From Branchiostoma belcheri (Eukaryota; Chordata; Leptocardii; Amphioxiformes; Branchiostomatidae): 64,000 bases of DNA. A program made the position numbers and the translations under genes. The DNA is taken from contig NW_017802669.1 in assembly GCF_001625305.1 (NCBI RefSeq), positions 88,036 through 152,035 of the forward strand, read 5' to 3'. The notes beneath the pieces are model-generated. The model ran no database searches and was not told the origin of the DNA. It saw nothing but the letters and a program-made list of their open reading frames with translations. Of this stretch, positions 42,780 through 63,911 are shown in pieces (position 1 is the stretch's first letter; each line of letters begins with the position of its first letter).

Positions 42780-43640
42780 TGAATCAAAGCGTTCCCTCGA
42801 CTATTCTGACAAATGAGTTGTTGAAATGATCGTCAATCCGAGACAATAGTGAATGTACCAGCGCCACGTTCCCACACCCCTTCCCGCCTTCTGCCTGATG
42901 AGAGGGCGAGGAGGCTGCTGGGACTTTGTGTGGCACGACTTTTTTGTCATTTGTCACCGTAAACATACTGTGGCGCCAAAACATGGTAATCACGTTGTGT
43001 AAAAGGACGAAAAATCTAGCGTTTTCTGAGGTACAGTAATATTGCTGTGATCAAAATTTTCCGAATTCGTAATTTTAGAATGAATCGTGACAGCTAAGCA
43101 GTTGTGTGGCCTTGTTTGAGCGTGTCGTTTTCCGTCTTTATATGCTCTACTGGTGCTGTTTGTGTCTGTTTTCCTCTACATAGAAGAAGAAACAAACGCT
43201 ACTAAATGATGACTAACAAATGCCCCAAAACGGAGCCACAGATGTGCGTGTACAGATCCAAAGATGCCTGTCCTTTTTGTTTTTCATGTGGCCTGTCCCC
43301 ACATGGCGACACCCCGCCACAACCAGACCCAAAGTGGGCCGCGAAAGTCATCAAAACTTTTATCGAAAAATCGAATCGAGGTGGAAGATGCTTTCCCAAC
43401 CGTCATTATTCATCCGTGCATTTTTCCTCAGATCTTTTTCCATCATATGTGCCCGGTGATGCAGGCGGATCTGCCGCTCGTTTGTCATCATTAAGACGGT
43501 ATATTGCTGACCCGCCAGGCGGGATTTGGGGGGAGAGTTCGGTATTAGAACAAGAGCACGTCTCGACGTAAAAAGTCGGCCAGCTAGAACTGCCAGACGA
43601 ACGGTTATCTCAAGAAACAATCTTCAGTCAAGCGTCTGTA
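42780..43640. promoter_or_regulatory. Repeat-free block (candidate regulatory)
   Basis: GC-richer unique sequence with several overlapping open frames on both strands (largest 121 codons at 43206-43571), none with a recognisable domain or splice context. CACCGTAAACATACTG (Fox-like) near 42956 and TCATCATTAAGACGG near 43486 are motif-like. A short unannotated exon cannot be excluded. Confidence 0.28.
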
Positions 43641-44345
43641 TTTCATGACAAAATGTGTGTAAATTGTCTGCTATTTTAACATACATACAGAACAGCAAAA
43701 CATACGAAACAGAAATGGAATACGATCTGTTTCAGTAGACGTCCTGTTTTCTCCAACTGTGCGTTAATCGTAAGTTATTTTGTTTTTTGTTGTTGTTTTG
43801 GTTAGACGTTACCGTCAAATATCAGCACTCTAAAACTGCATGACAGTTGCGCTGTTCAAAACGGAAACGGAAATGTAGTCAAATTACATAAATACAGACG
43901 CTGACGTTTTGTTTGCTTCCGAAAATGTCACTAGGACACTATCATACTCCAATTTTGTTTTCTTTTCCACAGCAAGACGTCTATCGCATCAGAAATATGG
44001 TTGCATTTTTATATTTCATTCTACTTTGTCGTGTATGATTGAGAACCTAGTGTTTAATATAATGGCAGTTTTTATGGTCCCGACCTAAGCCTGGGTCCAT
44101 TTTACAGGGCCATATAACCGGCGACACGAATGTCATTTTGAGCCGGAGACTATCATGACAGAGCCACCAAATCACCATAGGACATTGCCGGACATGATTT
44201 TGGTCATTTTGACTTGTTACTGGCTCTAGATAATCCGTACGTGAAATGCAGAATCTGGGAGTACATTATAACCTCATTGTTCGGGTATGACTGCACGGTA
44301 AATGTGCCCCACATTTATTGGTCATTCTGGTAGTTATTCATGAAT
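43641..44345. other. Intergenic DNA, nothing assigned
   Basis: No repeat family or gene recognised. Confidence 0.4.
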
Positions 44346-44732
44346 GGCCACACCAAGTAATTTTTATGGATGACATCCTTTGCAGTCAAGACCCTATATC
44401 TAATGCGAGAGCGCGGGAAAAAAAGGAAGGCCGAAAAAAGCAAGATGCCTAGATTTGAAATATACTAAGGGACGACAAATGTTAGGACACAAATTGAATG
44501 AGAGAGCAAAGTGTAACAACCAACAAGTCTTTTATTCGTCACGAAAACAGCAACAAATCAGTGGAACAGCAGTTGTCGTCCTGTCCTGTTTCTTTGCTTT
44601 AATCACATTTTCTCTTGCCCCACTGTCGTGACTCCTTGGCCATAGTTACAAGAAGCAGAATTTCTTGATTTTTTTTTTCTGGGAATAGGCCAATGTCAAT
44701 GCGCGCGCGGACGTCATCCACTTGGTGTGGCC
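44346..44732. mobile_element. Harbinger-like MITE, complete
   Basis: Left end GGCCACACCAAGTAATTTTT then ATGGATGACATCC; right end GACGTCATCCACTTGGTGTG then GCC. Flanks AAT and TAT do not form a clear duplication, and the arms have diverged. GCGCGCGCGG just inside the right end recurs in sister copies (24620). Confidence 0.75.
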
Positions 44733-44857
44733 TATTCTAAACATTTAAGTTTATATTTTTTAGACTTTTATAAAAAGTACCGAAACCTATGATTGGCCTC
44801 AATTGTTTTAGTAGATTTAGTAGTTAGCATTTGAAATTTTATTCTATACTTTCTTTG

Positions 44858-44995
44858 AGTGTGTGTGTGTGTGTGTGTGTGTGTGTCAGTGTGTGTGTGC
44901 TATGTTCCATAGTCGTTACCATACGATGTACCACGTACAACTGTCGTGCAATAAAGTTCTTCTATCTTATTATAACAGTGTGTGTGTGTGTGGGG
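44858..44995. repeat. (GT)n tracts flanking a LINE-like 3' end
   Basis: (GT)n at about 44858-44901 and again at 44978-44991 with a G run. Between them, ACCACGTACAACTGTCGTGC and AATAAAGTTCTTCTATCTTA resemble LINE 3' termini at 63360-63410. Confidence 0.75.
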
Positions 44996-45039
44996 GGGGG
45001 GGTTATAGGCACTACCAACTGACCCGACCGATGGGTCCA

Positions 45040-45160
45040 GACCTTTTAGCCGAGTGGTTTGAGCGTCGGATTTGAAGCTGGAGGTCGTGGGTTCGAACCC
45101 CGGCCTAACCCGAGAACCAGTTCAGACTCTGACGCTCTAACCACTCGGCTAAGTGGTCTA
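45040..45160. mobile_element. tRNA-Ser-like sequence with inverted partial second copy
   Basis: On the + strand, box A TAGCCGAGTGG (45047-45057), an anticodon-like TTTGAAG (TGA, Ser) near 45070 and box B GGTTCGAACCC (45090-45100) resemble tRNA-Ser/Leu, but the long variable arm is missing. An inverted copy of the 5' half follows (CGCTCTAACCACTCGGCTAA, about 45133-45152), giving a large hairpin. It is more likely a tRNA-derived repeat than a tRNA gene. Confidence 0.55.
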
Positions 45161-46650
45161 CACCCCCACTGTTACATTATGCCTGTATCGAAGATCCAAA
45201 CTTCCACCGAGCCGTCAGAAGAACTGTCCCGCCGCGGCTGCAGTTCCAGGCGCGCCGCTAGGCTGTCACATCAGTCATCGGTCGGCCCCGGATCTACCAC
45301 TCTAACCGACCTACCGTTAAAAAGATAGCAGGCATTTACTCAACCTTCCGGCCTAAAACTGGCCAGATTGCTACCTGTCAAGATAGTGCCGTGTAATATA
45401 GAACATGAGCAGCCTAGGTATGAGCTAGTACCGCTTCTACCGTCCGACGTTTTTTATTCACATATATTTACCGAGTATCGATATATATCAGGCAAAAACA
45501 TAATTGCTCAAATAACGCCTTCTACCCGATGACATAAATATGAAACAAAAGTAAACAAAATACATACATACAAAAGTACAAAGTGGGTAAGAGAAAAATG
45601 AATATAAACAAGACAAGTTGGTGAAATTAAGAGAATCCACCTGTACAGTGGATATATGTTTGAACTATGTGGAAGATATTGCAGTTCTTTTACATCTAAC
45701 AGTGTTAGTTTGTTCAGTTGTCCTTCCGAGACCTGACCAAGGACCAAGAACACACACATTCGTCGTACGACAAGTTTAAGACAGCAAATAGACGGCATCG
45801 TAATACAGTCGTGGATTTGTCGTATACAATTCAGTTGTCAGTTAAAATTTGTCGTTAGATCCTTGTCACTGTTCGGTTCTATACTTGCAAAGCCTGGCTG
45901 AAAATTCCTACCCTCCAAGCAAAGGTTTGGGCTTCGGCTTAGTTTCTGACGTGTTTCATGCATTTTTATCGGGCCTTCTTTTTTGTACTCGCATCGTTTT
46001 CGTTTGTTTTTTTCGCCAGCCAATGCCGTATTGGGTACTACTTTGGTGGTGTGTTAGATACGTCCCTGCCGATGACACTGTCTTGCCAATTTGATACTGT
46101 CTTGCAGCCACCAAAAGACCTAATTGGAGATTATGAAACTCCTACAACACAAATGCTCCAACGAATGAATGAACCTTATTGCTTGACATGGCACGATGTA
46201 CATGCAACAATTAATACAATAATACTAGTGTATTCTAAAATCTCTACAGGAACAATTACATGAACGTATACGTAAATGGCTAACAGATACACCGTTACAA
46301 AATTTAGACTCAGTTGTCACAAATTGCGAATTGAATCAGGATGAGACATTCACGCAGTCCGTTAGAGCAAACTGAAATCTTCCAAATTTGTATTTTACAT
46401 TAAGTAGAATACGAAGTTCATTTTGCCATTAGTATGATAGCGATAGAACCATTCTTTTCATTTGTGTGTCAAGCAAATTCCCCCACTTCAAATATTTGAA
46501 TAGTACAGAGAAATTTATGTTCCTTATAGCCTTCGACAAACCAACTGTAAATAGTCATACAGCCTCCTCTATTTCCAGTATTACTAGCGAGAGAAAGTCA
46601 AATGTACAAGAGTATACTAGACGTTTATATATAGAACTTTATGTATATGG
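45161..46650. other. Intergenic DNA with a MITE end and LINE-like sequence
   Basis: CCCTCCAAGCAAAGGTTTGG at 45911 begins one arm of the 194-bp hairpin family (then GGCTTAGTTTCTGACGTG). From about 46080 the sequence has LINE C-terminus-like short frames (46466-46675) leading into the LINE 3' end at 46660. Confidence 0.4.
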
Positions 46651-46659
46651 TTGTCAACA

Positions 46660-46720
46660 TTTGACTTGTATTTAGCCCAGTGGGGCAAAAATGTACAATA
46701 AAAGTCTTCTTCTTCTCCAT
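46660..46720 (+). mobile_element. LINE 3' end
   Basis: TTGTATTTAGCCCAGTGGGG then CAAAAATGTACAATAAAAGT and a CTTCTTCTT tail. Confidence 0.55.
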
Positions 46721-46734
46721 AGCCGCCCCGCGCA

Positions 46735-47110
46735 AGGTGTGTTCAGTCCGTCCAGCGCAGGTTTTTAGTACAGACATGAATGATGGGGAATCTCTTATCT
46801 CCAGTCCAGGTCTGCGTGAAGCTTTTAACGTATTTCCTGCAGGTCTGTCCGCGAAAGCACGCCGAATTTACCGGTCGTTTCGCCGCCGCTTCTGTAGTGG
46901 GGGGAGGGCTATCGACCGGGATCTCTCAGTCCCCCAGCTAAGAAATGTCTGCTTTCGGCCGCGAATATCTGATGGTTTCTATGGTTACGTCCTGTAGGGA
47001 TCACCCCCTCCCCTCCCCCGCGGGGGTAGGTGGTTATGTAAGCCCGAATGGGGTGGGGGGTCAAGAGCAGTAAGAGTACGCCGCTTGGTTTTTAGATTTA
47101 CACCCTAGAG
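46735..47110. promoter_or_regulatory. GC-richer unique block between LINE ends
   Basis: Repeat-free, with a short open frame (46680-46997) of no known family. It lies 1.8-2.1 kb upstream of the Barhl start, so it is possibly part of its upstream regulatory DNA. Confidence 0.22.
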
Positions 47111-47252
47111 GCGGTGCTGTGTGTAAAACAACGGCGCATATCTGGGCAGCAGTAATAGCTATCACTTTACAACACACATTGTTTAGCGATTGTACTTCTC
47201 TCTGTCAGGATTTAAGCGTGGAACGCCTGGCTACCAAACTACTGTTCTCTCT

Positions 47253-48125
47253 TCTCCAAGCAGAGTTAGACTTTGGCTTATTTTTTAGTGGCGTGCTGTG
47301 TTTTTCTTTTAATTTCTATCTGGCTCTTTTTTTGTACTGGTAATCTTTTGTTGAAATGGTAGCTTTCTGGCAAATGGATCCTGCCTGGCCAATTTGATAC
47401 GGTCTTTGCAGTTGATACAGTGATCTAGGAAGAATTGAAGATGAGAAACATTTTGAGAGCATAGATTTTTAGTCTGATACAATCCATGCTTCATACACGT
47501 AATTAATACAGACAAATTCATATTTCTAATGAACTTACACAAACATTCGATTATGAAACATGTTTTACATTTTTACCATTACTAAGAAACGAGAAGAAGC
47601 CGATTTAACTAAGTTGTAGTTACTTGTATATGTATGTAACGTTATCTGTATTCTATTCTTTTGTTGTGACCTGTACTTAACCCAGCGGGTATTTTGTACA
47701 ATAAAGATCTTCATTCATTCATGAACAAACCATGTATCATTAGCTCCATATGTCCGTACATCTACAACTGCCTCAAGAAGCGAGAAGAAGTTGAACCTGT
47801 AAATAGTAGATCACATTAGTATGTATAGTTTAAGTGAGATATTGCTGTATTCTTTTCCCTGTTAACACATGACCTGTACTTAGCTTGTAAGAGCATAAAC
47901 GTACAATGAAGGTCTTTCATTGTTCATATTCCTGATGCGACTTGACAAACCTTCCATCGAAAAACATATCTGTTCCTTTATCTCTACTATAACTGAAAAG
48001 TGAGAAGTTGAACTTATGTAATGATAGCTAGTTTTATTTTGTATATATCTTTTCATCATGTTTTGTTTTGACCTGTACTTAGTCCAGTGTGGCAAAAATG
48101 TGCAATAATGGTCGTCATTCATTCA
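47253..48125 (+). mobile_element. Stacked LINE 3' ends (three) and a hairpin-MITE arm
   Basis: An arm of the CTCCAAGCAGAG family starts at 47253. LINE-type ends follow: near 47665-47723 (CCTGTACTTAACCCAGCGGG, ACAATAAAGATCTTCATTCA), 47868-47922 (CCTGTACTTAGCTTGTAAGA, AATGAAGGTCTTTCATT) and 48065-48125 (CTGTACTTAGTCCAGTGTGG, GCAATAATGGTCGTCATTCA). All point the same way. They are either separate 5'-truncated insertions or a duplicated tail. Confidence 0.6.
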
Positions 48126-48169
48126 ACAAAACTATTAGAATTATTATATAAACTGTTGTTCAGTTCTGC

Positions 48170-48884
48170 TGAATGTTCTCCCGGGGTAGAGCCGGTCCTG
48201 AGGTGTGACGTCTCGCCCGGCCATTTGTTCATTTTCCTGCCATGTGACCCTCCCCGCCCCCATGCCGCCAGGAGGGGCGCGCCAAAACTGCAACAAAAAG
48301 TGTTGCCAGCAAATGACAAAGGGTTTAAAAGGCTGCAATTACCGATCAGTCAAATGCCCAGTCAGTCCCGACCAATCAGAGCCCGTAACGCTGCCATTAC
48401 GCGCTCATTTGCTAAGTTATCGGGAATAATTCTTTTGTCAACAAAGCTTTGCATGTGATTGCTTTGAAATTGGTTCGCTTTCAGTCCCAATTCCGTCTAA
48501 CTTATAATATGTGCCCAGCCCAGGACACTCGTCAGTGATCAACTGTGCGGCGGTGACACCAGCTCGCGACAGCGTTCAGAACCCAGCACGTACCGCTCAT
48601 CCCGCCCGAGTCTCACACGACCTAAAACCAAAGGTCCACCTCCTATCGTTTAGATCGGCAGGTAGCCTGCGGTATCATCATCAGATCTAAGCGGCCCGAG
48701 AGCGCCGTAACTCCCGCCCCGACAGCACGAGCGCCCGGCGGCGGCGGACAGGGACGATTTGGCACGCCGACAACAGGTCCAGGTCGACCGGAAGCGACTC
48801 TTAAGGTGCGCCCGCTTGTACTCCACCCGTCACGGACTTTTTCTCTCCCTCTCTGTGTGTCGGCCAAGAAAGTTATTTGAGAAT
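48170..48884 (+). promoter_or_regulatory. Barhl promoter and 5' untranslated region
   Basis: A GC-rich region immediately upstream of the start codon. CCAAT at 48372-48376 (GACCAATCAGAG), a TTTAAAAGG TATA-like run at 48324, a CRE-like GTGACGTCTCG near 48206 and a possible initiator TCGTCAGTGA near 48529 are visible. The transcription start cannot be fixed from sequence. The frame upstream of the ATG stays open to 48759 without another ATG. Confidence 0.45.
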
Positions 48885-58319
<9,435 letters not shown>

Positions 58320-58494
58320 ACCTACGGGGGAAAGGCGCGTCCCCCACCGAAGACTTTCCCACATCCATCCGATAAATGTTAAAACTACGTGACCGAACAC
58401 TGCAAGCGGCAACTTTGCCGTACGACCGCGGGTGAAGATACGGGGAGAGACGTCCTCGCCCCCGAGAACTTCTGAGACTCTGTCCGAGGTACTG

Positions 58495-58500
58495 AATAAA
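58495..58500 (+). promoter_or_regulatory. Barhl poly(A) signal AATAAA
   Basis: First AATAAA after the stop codon, 176 bases downstream of TGA. Later signals may extend the 3' untranslated region. Confidence 0.5.
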
Positions 58501-60010
58501 AAATCCACGAAGATTGTATCAAGTTTTATACAAGAAACAAACGGTATGTTTCAACACCTCTTGAACCACTGAAGGAAGAAAAAAGAGAAAGCAAGAATTG
58601 TACAGGGACGTTGCAAATGTAAATAATCATGCAAAAGAGGGCTTCTTTGTTGACAAATATATATTTACCTTACCGCACACGAATGTTTACATGAAACGTT
58701 GGCAACACTTCTAAAACATTGCTATCTATGCCGCACTTTCAAACAAAATACTCATCTATTCAACTGATTATGCAACATGGAAGAAACTGTCCATTGCGTA
58801 TTTTCATACCTATGTAGTAAATGTACAACATTGGTTGCTTTTTTCAGGAATTTTGTCGACCATTTTTCAAATAATTTTTTTCAGTATTGTTTTTCTTTGA
58901 CATAATTTTCACTGGTTACCAAAATGTATGAACAAATCGGAGAAATTTTATTATATCCCTGTCATTTTCATGATATCATATTGATAAAGATTATGCGGAG
59001 TATATTATTTCTAAGATACGCTACTATTTCATAACATAAAAAGATCTGCTCTGTATATCAAGAATGTGTCAAGAAATTGCCAGCGTATATAGATATGATG
59101 ATGATATGTATATAATCGTCATGATTCTGTTGCACAAATACTTTGTTATTACAAGCGACACTTCGAGGTCATATTAATTTATTTTTTATTACGTTTTCCC
59201 AGAAGACGTGTAAATATAAGGTATGAAATTGGACTTTTGTTGTCTTTGTTTCTAAGTATATTCCGTATGTATAGTATATACTAGTACATGTGAGTAGCCT
59301 TGAAATACAGGCTTATGTAAGGGCGTAAACGTGTGTATATGTTCATACAGATCGGCTAACTATTCACTGTTTTTGCAATCCCAAAGGTCTGGGGTTTGAG
59401 GCTAAAATACTGATTCGCCGATACAAAAAAAGGGATAACTGACTAATGACGTCATCTACTTGTAGTCTCTATCAGGCTTTTTTAGTGGTTACAAAATAAC
59501 AAATATTAACAGACAGGAAAGGGAACCAAGTTTTGTCTCTCTAGTTAGCTAACTGTGAAAATTTAGTAAATTTTCACTAGTCTGAAGTATAAACTAATAA
59601 ATTTGGGACTGCACATTTGTCATAGTGTATGCGTAACCACCGCAAGTATAAGGTTAAACTTTGTGGCAAATCGTTCTAAAATGTGTCCACAATCCTATAG
59701 CTACAATTTGTCGCTAATGCTTTGATTCCACACAAATAACCATCATTCACTCATCATATATTACACACAACCTCATCCACAATTACTCAAATACGATTCA
59801 CAAAGAAGAGGAGAATACCATGATAAATTGTCGTGTCAACTACTAGTTCCAACAGAAAACTATAACAAATTCTAAATACTTCCCAAACTATAGCTGCATG
59901 CGAAAATCGTGTTGATTCTCTCTAATAACAGTCATTTCCCAACACAATAAGAACTTTTAGCAAGTCTTCACAATTGTAACAGAATGGTAGAGACGTTCTG
60001 TAATACACTT
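58501..60010 (+). other. AT-rich DNA downstream of Barhl
   Basis: Unique AT-rich sequence, no repeat family or coding frame recognised. The first part may be 3' untranslated region. Confidence 0.4.
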
Positions 60011-61330
60011 ATGTCTTACTAGTACCCTTCCCGGCTTTCTGTGGGCACATTTTGACAGAGATTATTATAGCCTCTAAAAGTGTGACATAAATCGTCCGAA
60101 ATGTCGGTAATAGATGTCATTCATGCCGGCGGTAATACGTGTGTTTAGTGAGGGTTTGTCGGAAGGAACACTGCGGACAGAAGGGGTGGTGTAAGTACGG
60201 GGTCTGCCGGGTTGTATAGCGGGTATTTTCCGCGGCACAACCGATCATTACGACATTTTCGTGCGCTGACGGCAGGGCCCATCTGCGGCCGGGGATGACA
60301 GGGGGTGTGCGGTCAGGTCTGGTAGGGTATAATTATCTCCTAGTCATGACAGGCGGGCACCCTTTTAGATTATGTTACAATAGCGCCTGGCGACCAATCA
60401 CCTGTTTAACTCCTGTTGGATAACGTTACTGTACGTTCTGCTAGGCTGGAGGGAAAATGTCGTGAGACAGTCGCAAGCCCGTCGTAAGATCGCTGGATGA
60501 AAATTACACAAACGCAATGGCATGGCTTTGATGTTGTTAGTAATGAAAACAGACACAGTGAGTCAGTGTGGTGTAAGAGGACGGATTCCTAATGACATTT
60601 TAACGATCTATTCCGCAAAAAAAGGGCGTAGCTTGGAGAGAGCGTGTTTCGTTCTGCCGCCGTACTTGCCTCTCCAAGGCCGAGGAGCAGCTGTCATCCT
60701 CCCGATAGACAGAGACAAAATAATCTGTAATCATAGACAGATGAAGGGGAACTCATGACACAGCTTCGGTGGGAGGTGGCCTGTTCCCGTGAGGACGGTA
60801 GAAGCGTGCCGGGTCGTTCGGCTTGCCTGGTCGGGCGGAAAGGCTGTGGCGCGCCGAGGACGGGTGCGGCGGCGTCCCGGGGTGGTGTCGAGCACAAATT
60901 GGCCTTTAATTGATTTAAGTGGCTTGCAAACAAACAAGCGGGGGTAATCCGTTCCGCTACCGTGTACCCAGCGGGCTCCCCGGGCGCTAGTAGCGGGGCC
61001 GATATGGTACAAGCGGGGCGCCCTTTTTGTCCGAGACAACCTGCCGCAACTTGAGGCAGCAAAAACGCCACGGCTGTCACTACGTGATCTTTTGTGGCCA
61101 CGCACTGACTCGGCTTGACAAAAACCAGCCGCGATGGCCCCGCTAAATACGATTTCCACCCGCTCCGCTTCACACGCCATCTGTGCCGGCTACACCTCTC
61201 TCTATCCCCGCTCACAATCCCCCAAAACCCGCCTACAAATTTCCTAAATAACTCCCAACAAAACGGCGGAAACGGCTTGAGTCAACAAGCGGCTTTGTGA
61301 CTCAAGTGCAAAGGACCGGTTTACAACGGT
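60011..61330. promoter_or_regulatory. GC-rich repeat-free block downstream of Barhl (candidate enhancer)
   Basis: About 1.3 kb of GC-rich unique sequence between AT-rich flanks. TGGCCTTTAATTGATTTAAG near 60900, GCGGGGGTAATCCG near 60939 (Otx/bicoid-like TAATCC) and GGGTATAATTATCTCC near 60325 are homeodomain-type cores. Open frames on the minus strand (149 and 173 codons, 60694-61215) overlap each other in different frames, carry no domain I know and probably reflect GC content. A CpG-island promoter of a neighbouring gene is an alternative. Confidence 0.4.
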
Positions 61331-61726
<396 letters not shown>

Positions 61727-61774
61727 TGTGTGTGCGTCTCTGTGTGTCTGTGCGTCTGTGTGTTTCTTTGTAAT

Positions 61775-62160
61775 TTAGCACGATAGCTCAAGAAGTTTGG
61801 GATGGATAGTCACGAAACTTGGTAGAAAGGTAGGTCTTGATGAGACCTCGAAAAGAGTAGATTTTGGGCCGTCTGGCGGTTTGTTTAAACATAAACTTCA
61901 GTATAGGATAACTTCTATCCTGTTTGAATCACGCAATGAGCATCATCAATTGAGAATGAAGATCTTAATTGCAACTCTGTACGCTAACAGGCTAACTACA
62001 GATGTACAAATGTGAACTGTTACATTATATTACATAAATATACATAAAACGTTAACGCCATCATACTAATTTGAAGCAAGGTTTGACATCTAATCACAGG
62101 TAAGTATGATAATAATATAAATCGTAAACGTATACCCAGAAAAGTACAATATTTTTGCGT
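61775..62160 (+). other. Possible dispersed repeat after the (TG)n tract, then AT-rich DNA
   Basis: ATAGCTCAAGAAGTTTGGGA, CGAAACTTGGTAGAAAGGTA and GATTTTGGGCCGTCTGGCGG are reminiscent of repeats that commonly follow GT tracts in animal genomes. There is only one copy here, so the assignment is weak. Confidence 0.3.
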
Positions 62161-62456
62161 TCCTTTTTTTGTCTTAATGTATGGCATACTGATATCTGTG
62201 AGACAAAAAAGCGATGTCGTTGACAAAAAACTTTCTTGTTTTGTATCCTAGGCTGGTTCATGTAGCTTGTTTTGGGGCTATTTCAAACCCTTAAAGTATG
62301 AAATGATGACCAAGATATACTATATAAGAGATGATAGTAATGTCAATATCATAATATATAAGAGATGATAGTAATGTCAATATCAGACAGATTTCCTCTT
62401 CAAAAATATTTTTTGTTTTATCCGGTAACATGAAATTGCATTGGATGCCTTTTGAC
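62161..62456 (+). mobile_element. High-copy ATCCAATGCAATTT repeat, 3' part
   Basis: GGCATACTGATATCTGTGAG, TCCTAGGCTGGTTCATGTAG, GACAGATTTCCTCTTCAAAA and the terminal AAATTGCATTGGATGCCTTT. A 38-base phrase (ATAAGAGATGATAGTAATGT type) is tandemly duplicated near 62325-62382. Confidence 0.75.
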
Positions 62457-62959
62457 AGAAACGCTAATTTTGAATTGTGTTAGTCTGATAGAGATAGTAA
62501 AGAACATGTATGTCAACTGAACTACGCGGAGTGCAGGGAAACGGTTTTCCATTCAACTGGGAGACATTAGTTGTTTTGCTTTCCGGTAAAATCGGTAGCC
62601 ATGTCATTTTGTAGTGGTCACTTCCGGTTGGTTATTATTTTAGAACAAATTTGGTACGCACGGAAGGTCCTTATTGGCTGGCATAAACGGAAAGATAAAA
62701 ATAGTCTCCGTATTCAGGCTTGCTCGGACGTAGTTATCGACAGTTGTTATTTTTCCGTTACGTTTCGCTGCTTTCCGCGCATAATCTTCGAGTCAGGTTT
62801 GTACCATTTGCAGGCATTACAGCGATACAAAAATGTATTGTATCTAATGTCCAGATTATTGTATTTTTCGTGATCCTCAGAGAGAAAATTTTGTTAACAG
62901 CCATTAAAAAATATAACTGTGTGCGGTTTTTAGTTTTTTTTATTCTTCCTTCATAAAAC

Positions 62960-63537
62960 GTACCCTGGGTGCCAGACGCCGCGCGGAACGATACTCCCTT
63001 CGGCCGGGGGAAGCCACACGCCCAGGGTTAGTCTGACCCGGGGTCTAATTTATCTATTTACGTTTCTCGAATCAAGTACAACAGATTTCAAGAGTCTCGA
63101 TGTTGTAGACAGATTTGAATACATCTTCACATGTAATGGTTCCCACAACGCAAAAATAGGTAGATATATAAAGGAATTCTTTGTTACTAGAAAAAATACC
63201 GAAACTTGTGATTAGCCCACTCGATTGTAACACTTTATCAAAGACTTGTGCTAGCCCTTACTGTTTGAATAATTAATATATGTTAGGTTTTATTCGACAT
63301 TAGGTCTTATCCAACATCTATTTTATTGTTTGTTACTCTATCTCTTTATGTAGTTTGCCATACATTGTACCTTGTGCAATTGTCGTGCAATAAAGTTCTA
63401 TATAATCTATCTCTCGCGCCGGGATAGAGAATTCAACGAAGGCTGCCAACTCCGGGAGCGGGGCTACGGTGTTGGGCATGGAAAGAGAACCGGTTTCGAT
63501 TCTTAAGATTAGCGCCAGGGTCTGGCACCCAGGCTAC
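62960..63537. mobile_element. Inverted-repeat element containing a LINE 3' end
   Basis: Ends GTACCCTGGGTGCCAGAC and GTCTGGCACCCAGGCTAC are inverted repeats with 17 of 18 positions matching. At 63350-63410 it contains TTTGCCATACATTGTACCTT and GCAATAAAGTTCTATATAAT, a LINE-type 3' terminus, so a LINE appears nested in, or captured by, the element. Confidence 0.65.
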
Positions 63538-63715
63538 ATGTAACGTTTATAGATCTTCGTTCTAGCATGACCCATTTCATAATTCATGTAAAAAGGCGCA
63601 GACACGAAAAAAGAAAACGATGACGACCAAAGACATATATATACATACAGAAGCTGAGCTACTAGATACTTCGGCCACTCTCGGAGCCTGTTATGGCGCC
63701 TGTAGTCTCTACCAG
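63538..63715. other. Intergenic DNA, nothing assigned
   Basis: No features recognised. Confidence 0.35.
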
Positions 63716-63911
63716 CAGACTCCTTTGCAGGCTAATTCATGATACATGTAGTAGACATCGGTCTAAAAAGGAATGTAACCGGCCTGGGAAGTTAGCCGGC
63801 CACAGGGGTCAATGCAGGCAAACTGGACCCTCTGGTCAGCCAACTCCCCTGGCCAACTACATTCCTTTGTAGGCCGATTTCTTCTATTGATTCAGCTTGC
63901 AAAGGAGTCTG
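63716..63911. mobile_element. 196-bp inverted-repeat MITE
   Basis: CAGACTCCTTTGCAGGCTAA on the left and TCAGCTTGCAAAGGAGTCTG on the right are inverted. A second inverted layer lies inside (AAGGAATGTAACCGGCC against CAACTACATTCCTTTG; CACAGGGGTC against GACCCTCTG). Related phrases at about 25335-25420 (CTCTACCAGACTAAC, GCCAGGGGAGTTTGGCCGCC) suggest a second, decayed copy there. Confidence 0.7.

Noticed and set aside
43206..43571. 121-codon frame with several cysteines (CPFCFSC)
   Set aside because: No family recognised, three other frames overlap it, and no splice or poly(A) context. Kept as a possible noncoding element only.
48759..48884. 42-codon N-terminal extension of Barhl
   Set aside because: The upstream frame is open but begins at TTG with no ATG. 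ATG 48885 has good context and places FGIDSIM near the N-terminus as in Barhl proteins.
60694..61215. Minus-strand open frames of 173 and 149 codons downstream of Barhl
   Set aside because: Overlapping frames in a GC-rich block, no recognised domain, composition expected from few AT-rich stop codons.
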